Below, piece by piece: positions 46,079-56,200 of a DNA stretch of 62,434 nt (position 1 is the stretch's first letter; each line of letters begins with the position of its first letter). Source of the DNA: an uncultured Bacteroidales bacterium (lineage in GTDB: Bacteria > Bacteroidota > Bacteroidia > Bacteroidales > Muribaculaceae); assembly GCA_947175575.1 (NCBI GenBank), contig CAMWNG010000004.1:1-62434 (forward strand), read 5' to 3'. Both the position numbers and the translations under genes were made by a program. Under the pieces are notes generated by a model. The model was not told where the DNA came from. It worked only from the letters and a program-made list of their open reading frames with translations, and searched no databases.

Positions 46079-46564
46079 TTAGTTTTTTACGATTTTTACT
46101 GATTGATTATGTGCTGTGAGGACATATATTCCGGCGGGGAGCTGAGCCAGGCTGACCGTTGTAAGCCCCGAAACCGCATCGACCTGCAACGCTAACGCCC
46201 CGTCAAGTGCGTAAACCCGTACGATTTCTCCATCAGAGAGGCCGGAAACATTTACGAGATCGTTTGTGGTCACAGGCCACACGGCTATCTCACCGGGAGC
46301 CGTCAACTGTTTGACCGACTGCCATTCGGATCCGATGAGCACGCGATTGATTTCAGAATACTGCACAGTCTCGGATGTACCTGAGGCCGTCTGCACCGTG
46401 AGGGCATCGCTCCCCAGTTCTATCCGGTCAACGTCGTCAAGCATCACGCCGCGCTGCGTACCGTCTGCCGTGATCACCACAACCGCTTTCTCCGCCGACG
46501 CAACTCCGACGGCAAACAACATACCGAGTGCGAGGCAGCAAATCTTAGTGTAGATTCGTTTCAT
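46079..46564 (-). CDS. small secreted protein with T9SS type A-like tail
   Basis: A 161-residue exported protein with signal peptide MKRIYTKICCLALGMLFAVGVASA. A short N-terminal strand unit (VVVITADGTQRGVMLDDVDRIEL) is followed directly by a C-terminal T9SS type A-like domain (VSGLSDGEIVRVYALDG ... LPAGIYVLTAHNQSVKIVKN). A protein consisting mainly of a sorting domain is unusual and may anchor or accompany the larger downstream protein. Its promoter is embedded in a 20-bp hairpin. Confidence 0.75.
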   Translation of the reverse strand: MKRIYTKICCLALGMLFAVGVASAEKAVVVITADGTQRGVMLDDVDRIELGSDALTVQTASGTSETVQYSEINRVLIGSEWQSVKQLTAPGEIAVWPVTTNDLVNVSGLSDGEIVRVYALDGALALQVDAVSGLTTVSLAQLPAGIYVLTAHNQSVKIVKN

Positions 46565-46602
46565 AAAACTGATTGCTATTGTAATTTATATTGTTCAAAG
46601 TG

Positions 46603-46633
46603 CAAAGTTAAGCAATTCGGCTCATCTGACAAA
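46603..46633 (-). promoter_or_regulatory. promoter of the 46079 gene, embedded in a hairpin
   Basis: On the minus strand TTTG (46630-46633), 19 bases, TAACTTTG (46603-46610). The TTTG is in the loop of the hairpin 46609-46654 and the spacer is one arm of its stem. Confidence 0.7.
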
Positions 46634-46654
46634 ACAGATGAGCCGAATTGCTTA
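46609..46654 (-). terminator. 20-bp perfect hairpin after the outer-membrane barrel gene
   Basis: A 20-bp perfect stem (46609-46628 with 46635-46654), loop ACAAAA. It begins 32 bases after the stop of the 46686-47303 gene. No T run follows apart from the TTAACTTTG of the promoter. Confidence 0.75.
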
Positions 46655-46685
46655 TAATTGTTATAATTATCTCCGTAGATAATAA

Positions 46686-47303
46686 TCAGAACAGCCAGGC
46701 GGCAGTGATGGTCCAGTAGCGGTTCTTACCCTGGATGTCAGCACCCTGTACAGCGGCAGAGGGAGCTGCGAACTGAACAACCTTGGTGAGACCGAGGCCG
46801 TAAGATGCGCCGATCTGAAGATGGTTGATGAGCTGTACGCCGAGACCGAAGTTCCATGCAATGTCGGTTCGGCGATCCTGGATAGCACTGATGAGCTTGG
46901 ATGTCTTGAACGCGAAGCTGGGACCTGTGAATACATACGGAGCGATGATCTTGCTCACCAGCGGAAGGCTGAGTTTGTATTTCACGTTGAGGGGAATTTC
47001 GATATAGTCGCTGTTAACTTTTTCAGTTGTAGTGGTAGCGTTTGTATGAGTCTGCATCCACTCGGATGAGCGCTTTACGTACATCACGGAAGCATCCATG
47101 CCGATACCGATGATGGGCACGGTGAATTCGCAAGTCAGACCGCCTGTAAAGCCGGCACGATTGTCAGAGGCGAAGGTTTCTTCATTGAAATGCAGAGAGT
47201 TTACGTTCACGCCCAAACGGGGACCGAATTTGAACTGAGCCATGGCAGGCATAACCACTGCCAGAGCGAGGGCGAGAGCCCAGAAGCGTTTCAGGATGTT
47301 CAT
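46686..47303 (-). CDS. outer-membrane beta-barrel protein (PorT-like porin family)
   Basis: A 205-residue outer-membrane protein with signal peptide MNILKRFWALALALAVVMPAMA, then QFKFGPRLGVNVNSLHF and eight predicted amphipathic strands (LTCEFTVPIIGIGMDASVMYV, IPLNVKYKLSLP), ending in an aromatic residue (WTITAAWLF). It matches the family of small Bacteroidetes barrels often named PorT-like. The start at 47303 is chosen because earlier in-frame codons overlap the promoter at 47331-47338. Confidence 0.85.
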   Translation of the reverse strand: MNILKRFWALALALAVVMPAMAQFKFGPRLGVNVNSLHFNEETFASDNRAGFTGGLTCEFTVPIIGIGMDASVMYVKRSSEWMQTHTNATTTTEKVNSDYIEIPLNVKYKLSLPLVSKIIAPYVFTGPSFAFKTSKLISAIQDRRTDIAWNFGLGVQLINHLQIGASYGLGLTKVVQFAAPSAAVQGADIQGKNRYWTITAAWLF

Positions 47304-47330
47304 ATCTGTTTTTATGAGAGTTAATTTTTG

Positions 47331-47338
47331 CAAAGGTA
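47331..47338 (-). promoter_or_regulatory. -7 element of the outer-membrane barrel gene
   Basis: Reads TACCTTTG on the minus strand, about 27 bases upstream of the start at 47303. No clear -33 element. Confidence 0.55.
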
Positions 47339-47382
47339 TATAATTTTTTTGGGAATATGGCCATTGCTATGTGTTTATTTTC

Positions 47383-47390
47383 TAACTTTG
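47383..47390 (+). promoter_or_regulatory. -7 element of the SufT-like gene
   Basis: TAACTTTG, 15 bases before the ATG at 47406. TTG at 47364-47366 gives a short 16-base spacer. It is divergent to the promoter at 47331-47338. Confidence 0.55.
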
Positions 47391-47405
47391 TAAAAATTTT
47401 CGACT

Positions 47406-47726
47406 ATGACCGCTGACGAAAAACTGAAAATAGAGGAGAAAATCATAGAATATCTCCGCACAGTATATGACCCTGAAATACCGGTGGACATCTATTCCCT
47501 GGGCCTTGTCTACAAAATAGATCTTTCCGATTCGGGAGATCTTACCATAGATATGACCCTGACTGCCCCGAACTGTCCGATGGCCGATTTCATTGTCGAG
47601 GATGTAAATCAGAAAATGTCAAGCATCCCGGGTGTCAAGTCCGTTCAGGTCAACATCGTGTTCGAGCCTGAGTGGAACAAGGACATGATGAGCGAGGAAG
47701 CCAAACTTGAACTCGGATTTCTCTGA
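47406..47726 (+). CDS. DUF59/MIP18-family Fe-S assembly protein (SufT-like)
   Basis: A 106-residue protein of the DUF59 (MIP18) family that helps pass Fe-S clusters to target proteins. The core motif is LRTVYDPEIPVDIYSLGLVYKID followed by MTLTAPNCPMADFI with the conserved Cys, and the end is VFEPEWNKDMMSEEAKLELGF. Its next neighbour, lpxH, starts two bases after the stop, but a functional tie is not evident. Confidence 0.88.
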   Translation: MTADEKLKIEEKIIEYLRTVYDPEIPVDIYSLGLVYKIDLSDSGDLTIDMTLTAPNCPMADFIVEDVNQKMSSIPGVKSVQVNIVFEPEWNKDMMSEEAKLELGFL

Positions 47727-47728
47727 CC

Positions 47729-48460
47729 GTGGTCATTTTTCTGAGCGATACCCATTTAGGTTCACCGCACAGCGATGCGGGCCACGCGGCCGAACGACGC
47801 GTCACAGCCTTTCTGCGCTCACTGCCCGCAGAGGTGAAGCATATCTATCTTCTCGGTGACATTCTTGACTATTGGTTCGAATACCGCACTGTGGCGCCTC
47901 GCGGATTCGTAAGATTTTTCGGCGAACTGGCACGCCTGACTGATTCCGGTGTACGCGTCACATGGATTACCGGCAATCATGACATCTGGCTGTTCGATTA
48001 TCTTGAGGGTGAACTCGGTGTCGAAATAGTCGATGAACCCTATATCATCCGCGAAATTTACGGTAAGAGATTTCTGCTCGGACACGGCGACCGTATAGGG
48101 CGCCGACCGGCATCATTCCGTCTGTTGAGCCGTTTTTTCCGAAACAGAATCTGCCAGAAGTTGTTCGCCGCCGTACATCCCGGGCTGACAGTAAGGCTCG
48201 CCCACAAATGGAGTTCGAGCAGCCGTACATCCGACACAGGACCTACATCGCAGGATATCGCACGCATAACCGCCGACGCCGCGGCTCTATCGGCCGAACA
48301 TCCGAAGGTGGATTATATTGTCGAAGGACATCATCACATAACGCTTGACACAAAGGCCGGCAACGCCCGACTGATGGTTCTCGGCGACTGGAACGGCTCA
48401 GGCTGGTATGCATCGTTCGACGGTGCGGAGCTTCGGTTGCGTGAAGTGAACCATGACTGA
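47729..48460 (+). CDS. lpxH: UDP-2,3-diacylglucosamine diphosphatase
   Basis: Metallophosphoesterase splitting UDP-2,3-diacylglucosamine to lipid X in lipid A synthesis. Motifs in order are SDTHLG (D7, H9), LGDILDYWFEY (near residue 44), TGNHDIW (near 82), LLGHGDRIG and EGHHHITL (near 199). It begins with GTG at 47729, two bases after the previous stop. The DYWFEY segment is typical of Bacteroidetes LpxH-like proteins. At 243 residues the length is usual. Confidence 0.85.
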   Translation: MVIFLSDTHLGSPHSDAGHAAERRVTAFLRSLPAEVKHIYLLGDILDYWFEYRTVAPRGFVRFFGELARLTDSGVRVTWITGNHDIWLFDYLEGELGVEIVDEPYIIREIYGKRFLLGHGDRIGRRPASFRLLSRFFRNRICQKLFAAVHPGLTVRLAHKWSSSSRTSDTGPTSQDIARITADAAALSAEHPKVDYIVEGHHHITLDTKAGNARLMVLGDWNGSGWYASFDGAELRLREVNHD

Positions 48461-48506
48461 ACTCCGCATGTTGTTATCATTGATAACTGACTAAAAACAC
48501 ATACCC

Positions 48507-49067
48507 ATGATCATAGCATCCCAGAAACGAAAAGAAAACATAGCGGAATATCTGCTGTACATGTGGCAGATCGAGGACATAATAAGGGCCAATGACCTCG
48601 ACATAGATAAAATAACGACGAACGTAATCGACAAATATTCGCTCGATGCCGATCAGCGCAAACAGATGATCGAATGGTACGAATCTCTAATCGACATGAT
48701 GCGCCGCGAGGATGTGACCAAATCAGGACATCTGCAACTTAACAAGAACGTGATCGTGCAGCTCGTCCAACTCCACAACGCCTTGCTGAAGGATCCGAGA
48801 TTTCCCGAATATACAAAAGCCTTCTACGCCGCCCTGCCCTACATCGTCGAACTTCGCTCAAAAGCCGGCGCCGAACCCAAAGGCGAAATAGAAACCTGCT
48901 TCAACGCCCTCTACGGCATGCTGATGCTACGGCTCAAGAGTACGGAAATCACACCCGAGACCAAAGAAGCCGTGGCACGCATATCGCAGTTCATCGCCCT
49001 GCTCTCCCACTATTTCCATCTGGATGAGAAGGATGAGCTGTTCAAGGACGATGAACCGCAATCCTGA
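48507..49067 (+). CDS. DUF4924 family protein
   Basis: A 186-residue all-helical cytoplasmic protein of the DUF4924 family: MIIASQKRKENIAEYLLYMW, then QIEDIIRAND and a central VIVQLVQLHNALL. The family is known to me only from Bacteroidetes and has no assigned function. It follows lpxH by 46 bases. No catalytic motif is visible. Confidence 0.82.
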   Translation: MIIASQKRKENIAEYLLYMWQIEDIIRANDLDIDKITTNVIDKYSLDADQRKQMIEWYESLIDMMRREDVTKSGHLQLNKNVIVQLVQLHNALLKDPRFPEYTKAFYAALPYIVELRSKAGAEPKGEIETCFNALYGMLMLRLKSTEITPETKEAVARISQFIALLSHYFHLDEKDELFKDDEPQS

Positions 49068-49073
49068 CCAGAA

Positions 49074-50048
49074 TTACAAGCGCGAAAGCAAAACGGCCAC
49101 ATATCCGACATATCCGGCTGCCATCACCGCACCCTCGGCGCGGGTGATCGTACGTTCGCGGAAAAGCCAGCCAAACAGATAGAACAGCACTGATGCTCCG
49201 AGAAGGGTAAACAGGTCAAGATTACCTATCGACCCGAAGGGCAACGGAGTGATCGTGGCCGACAATCCCAAAACCATCAATATGTTGAAGATATTGCTGC
49301 CGATGACATTTCCGATGGCCATGTCGGATTTCCCCTTAACGGCTGCGACGATGGAAGTAGCCAGTTCGGGCAATGATGTGCCGGCCGCCACTATCGTAAG
49401 ACCGATAACGGCATCGCTTACGCCAAGGGATGATGCGATTCCAGATGCACCGTCGACAAACTTGTCGCCGCCCCACACCAGGGCTGCAAGACCCGCAACG
49501 ACATAAACGCTCGCCCTCCATACGGGCATTTCTTTCACCTGCTGCGAACCGTCAGGAACCGGAGCGGAAGTCTCCTGACTTTTAGCCGTAGCGAAAGTGT
49601 AGCGCATGAACAGAAGAAAGAAAACGAGCAGAAATATGCCGTTAAGGCGCGACACCTGATTGACACCACTACCATCAATAAGCGCGCTGTTACCCAACGC
49701 AAGCATTACCAGAGACGACAGGATAACCATCGGAATCTCAAGCGACATAACGCTTCGCTGCACCACAATGGGGCGCACCATAGCGGTAATACCTATTATC
49801 ACCAGGATATTGAAGATATTACTACCCACCACATTGCCTATGGCGAGCTGAGCGTTACCGGCAGTTGCCGACAGTACGGAGATGACAAGTTCCGGAGCGG
49901 AAGTACCGAAAGCAACTACGGTAAGACCCACCACGAGGTCGCTGATACCCATACGCCGTGCGATCGAAGAAGCTCCGTCAGTTAGAGCATTCGCTCCGGC
50001 AAGAATCAATACAAGGCCTATTATAAGCCAGAGAATATCGGCAATCAT
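49074..50048 (-). CDS. calcium/sodium antiporter (YrbG family)
   Basis: A 324-residue cation antiporter with about ten spans built as two inverted halves. Each half has the alpha-repeat motif: SDLVVGLTVVAFGTSAPEL with AIGNVVGSNIFNIL in the first, and SDAVIGLTIVAAGTSLPEL with AIGNVIGSNIFNIL in the second. The acidic ligands of the exchanger site are kept in both. It converges on the DUF4924 gene with 6 bases between stops and lies 4 bases after the flavin reductase stop. Confidence 0.92.
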   Translation of the reverse strand: MIADILWLIIGLVLILAGANALTDGASSIARRMGISDLVVGLTVVAFGTSAPELVISVLSATAGNAQLAIGNVVGSNIFNILVIIGITAMVRPIVVQRSVMSLEIPMVILSSLVMLALGNSALIDGSGVNQVSRLNGIFLLVFFLLFMRYTFATAKSQETSAPVPDGSQQVKEMPVWRASVYVVAGLAALVWGGDKFVDGASGIASSLGVSDAVIGLTIVAAGTSLPELATSIVAAVKGKSDMAIGNVIGSNIFNILMVLGLSATITPLPFGSIGNLDLFTLLGASVLFYLFGWLFRERTITRAEGAVMAAGYVGYVAVLLSRL

Positions 50049-50052
50049 AGCT

Positions 50053-50628
50053 TTACTTCAATGCTTTTCCGGCGGCGAAAGCATCCCCTACACGTTCGCC
50101 GAGAGCGATATATCCGTTATGTACGGGATCAAAAGTGATCAACCGCATTTTTTCGACATCGGGTTTTCCGTCCGCCGCAAGATAAGCTTCATCGCAAAGA
50201 ATATTTACGATTTCAGCAATCATATAAAACCCCGTTTCCGATTCATACAGCTTTTCTTTGACCCGACATTCGAGAGTCATGGGGAAACAAGTGAACACGG
50301 GAGCCTGCACATGTGCAGCCGGAATGTAATTCCAACCGGTCCTTGAGATCTTGTCAGGTGTGTGACGCGCGCTGACTATTCCGACATAATCAGAAGCTGT
50401 CATAGTATCGGCTGTCGCAAACGCCACCGTAAATTCAGGACAGCGGTTGAGGTTGTCAGTGGTGGCATGTGCGCCGAGCGATATCATTATCTCCGTACCG
50501 TCCCACTGACCGCCCCATGCGGCATTCATGGCGTTAGGGGTACCATCCTGATTAAAGGTGCCGATAATCAGCACCGGCTGAGGTAGCAACCATGCTTTAG
50601 GTTTGAAATCGGTAAACTTTCCGTTCAT
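50053..50628 (-). CDS. flavin reductase family / FMN-binding protein
   Basis: A 191-residue flavoprotein of the flavin-reductase-like split-barrel family. Features are the opening MNGKFTDFKPKAWLLPQPVL, NAMNAAWGGQWDGTEIMISL for FMN binding, and ECRVKEKLYESETGFYMIAEIV. It would reduce flavin or another small acceptor with NAD(P)H; the substrate is unknown. Its promoter abuts the guaA terminator. Confidence 0.86.
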   Translation of the reverse strand: MNGKFTDFKPKAWLLPQPVLIIGTFNQDGTPNAMNAAWGGQWDGTEIMISLGAHATTDNLNRCPEFTVAFATADTMTASDYVGIVSARHTPDKISRTGWNYIPAAHVQAPVFTCFPMTLECRVKEKLYESETGFYMIAEIVNILCDEAYLAADGKPDVEKMRLITFDPVHNGYIALGERVGDAFAAGKALK

Positions 50629-50651
50629 AATCTTGTAATATTAATTCGCTG

Positions 50652-50682
50652 CAAAGATACAGAATTTCTTTTGTAAATCAAA
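50652..50682 (-). promoter_or_regulatory. promoter of the flavin reductase gene
   Basis: On the minus strand TTTG (50679-50682), 19 bases, TATCTTTG (50652-50659). The TTTG touches the T-rich side of the guaA terminator. Confidence 0.7.
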
Positions 50683-50718
50683 AAGATACGGATCCACCGA
50701 CCGGCAATCCGTATCTTT
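50682..50718 (-). terminator. terminator of guaA
   Basis: A 12-bp perfect stem (50682-50693 with 50707-50718). On the minus strand it is followed by a run of T that merges with the next promoter. Confidence 0.85.
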
Positions 50719-50737
50719 CGATATTTTCAAGGGTTCG

Positions 50738-52261
50738 TTATTCCCACTCGATGGTTGCCGGCGGTTTAGAGGAGATGTCGTAGGTAACGCGGTTGACTCC
50801 TCGCACTTTGTTTATGATGTCATTCGACACTTTGGCAAGAAATTCATAGGGAAGGTGTGCCCAGTCGGCGGTCATTGCGTCGGTGGATGTGACGGCGCGG
50901 AGTGCTACTGCACTCTCGTATGTGCGTTCATCACCCATCACCCCAACGCTCTGCACCGGCAGGAGGATAACACCGGCCTGCCACACCTTGTCGTAGAGTC
51001 CCCATTCGCGCAGGCCGCGGATAAAGATGTCATCGGCTTCCTGAAGCACACGTACCTTATCGGGAGTGATGTCGCCGAGAATACGCACCGCCAGTCCGGG
51101 ACCGGGGAAAGGATGACGCGAGATCAGATGTTCGGGCATGCCGAGAGCGCGCCCCACAGCACGGACCTCATCCTTGAACAGCCATTGGAGAGGCTCACAG
51201 AGGCGGAGATTCATTTTTTCAGGAAGTCCGCCGACATTGTGATGACTCTTGATGGTGGTTCCGGTGATTGACAGCGATTCGATACGGTCAGGATAAATGG
51301 TGCCTTGCGCAAGCCATTTCACATCCTTGATCTTATGTGCTTCGGCATCGAAAACATCAATGAAACCCTTTCCGATAATCTTGCGCTTGCGTTCGGGATC
51401 GGTAACTCCGGCGAGTTCGCTGAAGAACTTTGCGGAGGCATCCACTCCTATCACATTCAGGCCAAGACAACGGTAATCGTCGAGCACCTGCTTGAATTCA
51501 TCCTTGCGAAGCAGGCCGTGGTCAACGAAAATACATGTGAGATTATCGCCTATGGCTTTCGATATAAGGACAGCGGCTACTGAAGAATCGACGCCTCCGC
51601 TGAGACCGAGCACTACACGATCGTCGCCAAGCTGACGGCGAAGTTCGGCCACGGTAGTCTCGATGTAAGCATCGGCACTCCAGTCACCTTTCGATCCGCA
51701 GATATCTTTCACGAAGTTGGAGAGCAGACGGGTGCCACATGTGCTGTGGAACACTTCCGGATGGAACTGGACGCCCCATATCTTGCGTCCGTCAACCCTG
51801 AATGCGGCACAGTCGACTGATTCGGTTGATGCGATTATGCGAAACGATTCCGGCAGGCGTGTTATTGTGTCACCATGACTCATCCACACAGTCTCGCCGG
51901 GAAGTATTCCGGCCATGAGAGCGTCCGATTCATCTACACGTTCCAGAATCGCGCGTCCGTATTCGCGTGACGGTGCGCTTTCCACTGAGCCGCCGTTCTG
52001 ATAGGCGAGCATCTGCGCACCATAGCAGATACCAAGCACGGGGTAACGCGAAGCAATGGGCTCCACATCAGTCTTGAAAGATTTTTCATCATAGACCGAG
52101 AAGGGACTGCCGGAAAGAATAACGCCGATAACATCGGGGTCATCGGCGGGAAACTTATTATACGGCAAAATCTCGCAGTAAGTGTTGAGTTCGCGCACAC
52201 GACGTCCGATAAGCTGGGTAGTCTGTGAGCCGAAATCGAGAATTACAATTTTTTGAGGCAT
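50738..52261 (-). CDS. guaA: GMP synthase (glutamine-hydrolysing)
   Basis: Converts XMP to GMP using glutamine and ATP. The N-terminal class I amidotransferase has Cys near 79 ([10 protein letters not shown]) and the His/Glu pair in WGVQFHPEV. The synthetase part has the PP-loop [16 protein letters not shown] near residues 219-234, and the C-terminal dimerisation domain has [14 protein letters not shown] and ends [14 protein letters not shown]. At 507 residues it is a complete single-chain enzyme. Confidence 0.96.
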   Translation of the reverse strand: MPQKIVILDFGSQTTQLIGRRVRELNTYCEILPYNKFPADDPDVIGVILSGSPFSVYDEKSFKTDVEPIASRYPVLGICYGAQMLAYQNGGSVESAPSREYGRAILERVDESDALMAGILPGETVWMSHGDTITRLPESFRIIASTESVDCAAFRVDGRKIWGVQFHPEVFHSTCGTRLLSNFVKDICGSKGDWSADAYIETTVAELRRQLGDDRVVLGLSGGVDSSVAAVLISKAIGDNLTCIFVDHGLLRKDEFKQVLDDYRCLGLNVIGVDASAKFFSELAGVTDPERKRKIIGKGFIDVFDAEAHKIKDVKWLAQGTIYPDRIESLSITGTTIKSHHNVGGLPEKMNLRLCEPLQWLFKDEVRAVGRALGMPEHLISRHPFPGPGLAVRILGDITPDKVRVLQEADDIFIRGLREWGLYDKVWQAGVILLPVQSVGVMGDERTYESAVALRAVTSTDAMTADWAHLPYEFLAKVSNDIINKVRGVNRVTYDISSKPPATIEWE

Positions 52262-52295
52262 GACGGGCTGAAGTTGTCAGTTCATATTTACGGCA

Positions 52296-52326
52296 CAAAG
52301 TTACGCAAAAAATGCGGTATGCCAAA
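52296..52326 (-). promoter_or_regulatory. promoter of guaA
   Basis: On the minus strand TTTG (52323-52326), 19 bases, TAACTTTG (52296-52303), about 35 bases before the start at 52261. Confidence 0.7.
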
Positions 52327-52408
52327 CATGTCTCCTCAAAAACTGCGAAAAACATCGCCACAGCCACTCTATAAAATGCCCCTCGATCCGACTGTCAGAA
52401 TACTATAT

Positions 52409-52894
52409 CTATCCTGCTTTTGGCCGGATGCGCCGGGTCACGGCAAGCTCATTATACACAGCGCTGCTCATGTGTTTCCAGAAATCATCCTCATTTTTAT
52501 GGCGGACCGGTTCCCGGCCACTAAGCGGTTGTTGCCAGTAGTCAAAGATATTTCGTACGATTGTCTTGAATGTATCGGAGTCGATATCGTAATTTTCACA
52601 ATAACGCGGAGCACAATCTTCTGTGAACGAGCGTAGATATTCGAGCTCCTCGGCAGGAGGAGCCACGGGACATCCGGAGGAATCAGAGGAATCAGAGTTA
52701 CCCGTGGTATCTCTTTTTTCTGCTTCGATAAGGTCGAGGATTATGCCGAGGTAAGGCATGAGTTTTTCGGGAATCGGGGTTCCATGGAGCAGGAAAGCGA
52801 TCAGTGCGCCATAGAGTCGCGGACGCATACGTTCCGGGAAGCGTTCGATGTGGCGAATCCATAGGGTGCGGAGGGTAATAGTAGTGTTATTCAT
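52409..52894 (-). CDS. hypothetical protein
   Basis: A 161-residue cytoplasmic protein I cannot name with confidence. A helical N-terminus (RTLWIRHIERFPERMRPRLYG) is followed by a Ser/Asp-rich linker and a C-terminal unit with IVRNIFDYWQQPLSG and KNEDDFWKHM. This last part recalls a small Bacteroidales domain found in replication-like and phage-related proteins, but that is weak. The start at 52894 is used because the residues before it overlap the promoter at 52925-52932. It is divergent from the Tricorn-like protease gene. Confidence 0.6.
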   Translation of the reverse strand: MNNTTITLRTLWIRHIERFPERMRPRLYGALIAFLLHGTPIPEKLMPYLGIILDLIEAEKRDTTGNSDSSDSSGCPVAPPAEELEYLRSFTEDCAPRYCENYDIDSDTFKTIVRNIFDYWQQPLSGREPVRHKNEDDFWKHMSSAVYNELAVTRRIRPKAG

Positions 52895-52924
52895 AATGGC
52901 TTTTTTATTTTTGGTTTTACTTTG

Positions 52925-52932
52925 CAAAGTTA
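52925..52932 (-). promoter_or_regulatory. -7 element of the 52409 gene
   Basis: Reads TAACTTTG on the minus strand and is part of the 12-base palindrome ACTTTGCAAAGT at 52919-52930. Confidence 0.5.
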
Positions 52933-53211
52933 CAATGCCGGAGACGGAATGTGACAACATTCGGTCCGATTGTTGCAAAAACGACAGTTATAAACACTTA
53001 GATTAAGCAAATCGGATATATCTAATGAATATGATCAAAATTTAGAATCATTCTTAACCAAATTTTCCAATTACGTAATTCACCATTGTACGCCGACCTT
53101 CGATTCAATCATTAAAATTTCTTAAATCAAAACAGTCAAATGTCATATTATACACGTCCGAACGTCATATTCATATATCTAATCATTATGTATTCTCTGC
53201 AAAATTATCAT
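52933..53211. other. AT-rich intergenic region between divergent genes
   Basis: About 280 bases without a gene, strongly AT-rich. ATATATCTAAT occurs twice (near 53016 and 53173) and CGTCATATT-like words recur near 53140-53170. I see no DnaA-box cluster, tRNA or reading frame. It holds the upstream regions of both divergent genes. Confidence 0.5.
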
Positions 53212-53219
53212 TAACTTTG
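53212..53219 (+). promoter_or_regulatory. -7 element of the Tricorn-like protease gene
   Basis: TAACTTTG, 38 bases before the ATG at 53258. The -33 part is weak. Confidence 0.5.
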
Positions 53220-53257
53220 CAGTGGAAAGACATTAAACTAATCCTAAAAAAATTCAG

Positions 53258-56200
53258 ATGAAAAAACTGATTATCGCAACGTCGGCCATTCTGGCGGCAT
53301 TACCGGTTGGCGCACAGGAAAGTCCTCTGTGGCTGCGCAATACGGCAATTTCGCCCGACGGTTCCAAAGTTGCATTCACCTTCAAGGGCGACATCTACAC
53401 AGTTCCCGCAACGGGTGGTCAGGCGCGCCAGATCACGACAAATCCCTCTTATGACACCGCGCCTGTGTGGAGTCCTGACGGAACGATGATAGCATTCGGG
53501 AGCGACCGCGACGGCAGTATGGATATCTTCGTGATTCCGTCGGAGGGAGGAACGGCCCGCCGTCTCACAACCGCATCGGCGGCAGAAATGCCGAAAGCAT
53601 GGCTAAACGACTCCACTATACTCTTCTCGGCCAATATGAAACCGTCAAAAGAGGCAATCCAAGGACCATTCGCGTCGCAGATATATGCCATAGGGACCGG
53701 AGGCGGTCGCCCGGTGCTGTTCTCGACCATCCCAATGGAAGCAATCAGTATTGCCGAAGACGGACGTATTCTCTACCAGGATCGCAAAGGCTACGAGGAC
53801 GTGTTGCGCAAACATGAGCGGTCGAGCAGTACGGCCGACATAATTATGGTTGACAAGGAAGGGAAACATTCCCGGCTTACCACCTTCAACGGTCCGGACC
53901 AGAATCCGGTATGGCTTCCGGACGGTCGTTTCGCATTTCTGAGCGAGGAGGACGGTACAATTAATATATATGTGCGGGAACCGGCCGACGCCACTGCCAC
54001 CCAACTTACGAAATTCACGACCCATCCGGTGCGTTCGCTCAGTGCCTCGGCCGATGGCAAACTGATGGCTTTCAGCTGGAACGGAGAAGTGTACACACTG
54101 ATTCCCGGCAGCACACCCCGCAAACTCGACATCCAAATAACAGGCGACGATTATAACCGCGACTCGGTGAACGGCACGCGTACATCCGGAGCGACAACCA
54201 TGGCCGTGAGTCCCGACGGCAAAGAAGTGGCTTTCGTGCTAAGAGGTGATGTTTATGTGACATCCACTGATTACAAGACCACACGCCGCATCACCGACAC
54301 TCCGGGCCAGGAGCGCCGATTAGGCTTCAGCAAGGACGGGCGCACCCTTGTCTACGACTCGGAGCGCGACGGACTCTGGCAGCTCTTTACGGCCACTATC
54401 AAGAATCCGGATGAAAAGCATTTCGCTTATGCCACCGAAATCGTAGAAACCCCGCTCTATTCGTCTGACAAGGCCGCGCAGCAGCCCGCGTTCAGCCCTG
54501 ACGGCAAAAAAGTGGCCTTCCTTGAGGACCGTACGGAAATTCGTGTCATAGATGTGGACTCCAAGAAGGTGAACACAGCGCTTGACGGACGCTACAACTA
54601 CTCGTATTCAGACGGCGATGTGGAGTTTGTCTGGAGTCCTGACAGCCGTCATCTGCTTGCAAGCTATATAGGCATCGGGGGATGGAATAACTCCGACATC
54701 GCACTGGTGACCGCAGACGGCTCCGAGGTGGTGAACCTAACTGAGAGCGGATATTCGTCCTCAAACCCGCGTTGGGCTCTCGACGGCGAGGCCGTGATGT
54801 GGGAAAGCGACCGCTACGGCATGCGCAGCCACGGGTCGTGGGGAACCCAGTCCGACGTGCTGCTGATGGCTCTCACGCCTGAAGCCTATGACAAAATGCA
54901 TCTCTCGGCAGAGGAAGCCGCATTGGCCAAGGAAGCCGAATCTGACAAAAAAGATGAGGGCGACAATGAAAAGGATTCCAAGAAAGATAAAAAGAATTCA
55001 AAAAAGGACAAGGACGCTAAAGTGGACAAACCGGCTCCGGTCAAGAACTTCGATCTTGACAACCGGTCGATGCGTATCATGCGCCTTACGCCACGAAGCG
55101 GTTCGCTGGGAGATTATGTACTCGCTGCTGACGGTTCCAAACTCTATTACACCACCGCAAACGCAGACGGCTCATTCAACCTGATGGAGACAGACCTGCG
55201 CGAGGACGAGACAAAGGTACTCGCGCGAAACGTCCGGGGAGGTTTCGACCCCGACGAAAAAGTGGAGAACATATATGTGCTCGGCAACGTAATGTCGAAG
55301 GTGAATCTCAGTTCGGGCACGTCGACACCGATTGAATTCGAGGCAGATTACAGCCGCCGTCCGTCACTTGAACGTGAATATATATACGACCATATGCTCT
55401 CGCAGGTGCGCGACAAATTCTATGATCCTGATCTGCACGGAGTGGACTGGACCGGATATGGCGAAGCATACCGTCGGTTCCTGCCTTATATCGACAATAA
55501 TTACGATTTCGCCATTCTGCTCAGCGAGATTCTGGGCGAACTCAACGCCTCGCATACAGGCGGACGTTTCCGTCCTGCTCCGGAATACAATACCGCGTCG
55601 CTCGGCGCGTTCTTCGATGAAGACTATACCGGAAAAGGAATCCGCATAGCAGAGGTCATGCCGGGCAGTCCGCTCGCGGGAGCCAAAGCCAATGTCAAAG
55701 ACGGCGAAATCATCACAGCAATCGACGGCGTAACGATTGACCCGGGAATGGATTATTCGCCACTGCTGAGAAACAAGGCCGGAAAGCGTGTGCGTCTCAC
55801 TGTGGAAGATTCTTCGGGCAAAGAACGCAATGTGACAGTACGGGCACTGGGCTCTGAATACGGTCTGCTCTATCGCCGCTGGGTGCGCCGCAATCAGGAA
55901 ATGGTTGACTCTCTGTCCAACGGCCGAATCGGGTATGTACATGTCCAGGGAATGGACTCACCTTCGTTCCGCACGGTATTCTCCGAGATGCTCGGGAAAT
56001 ACCGAAACCGTGAGGCTATCATTGTAGACACACGATGGAACGGCGGCGGATGGCTCCATAACGATCTCGCGCAGCTGCTCGGAGGTAAGGAATACGTACA
56101 GTTCCGCCCGCGCGGACGTTACATCGGCTCCGAACCTTTCACACAGTGGACAAAACCCTCGGTGATGCTTGTCAATGAAGCTAACTATTCCGACGCACAC

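Noticed and set aside
52933-53211. AT-rich intergenic region as an origin or CRISPR array
   Set aside because: No DnaA-box cluster and no evenly spaced repeats with unique spacers; only short AT-rich words recur.
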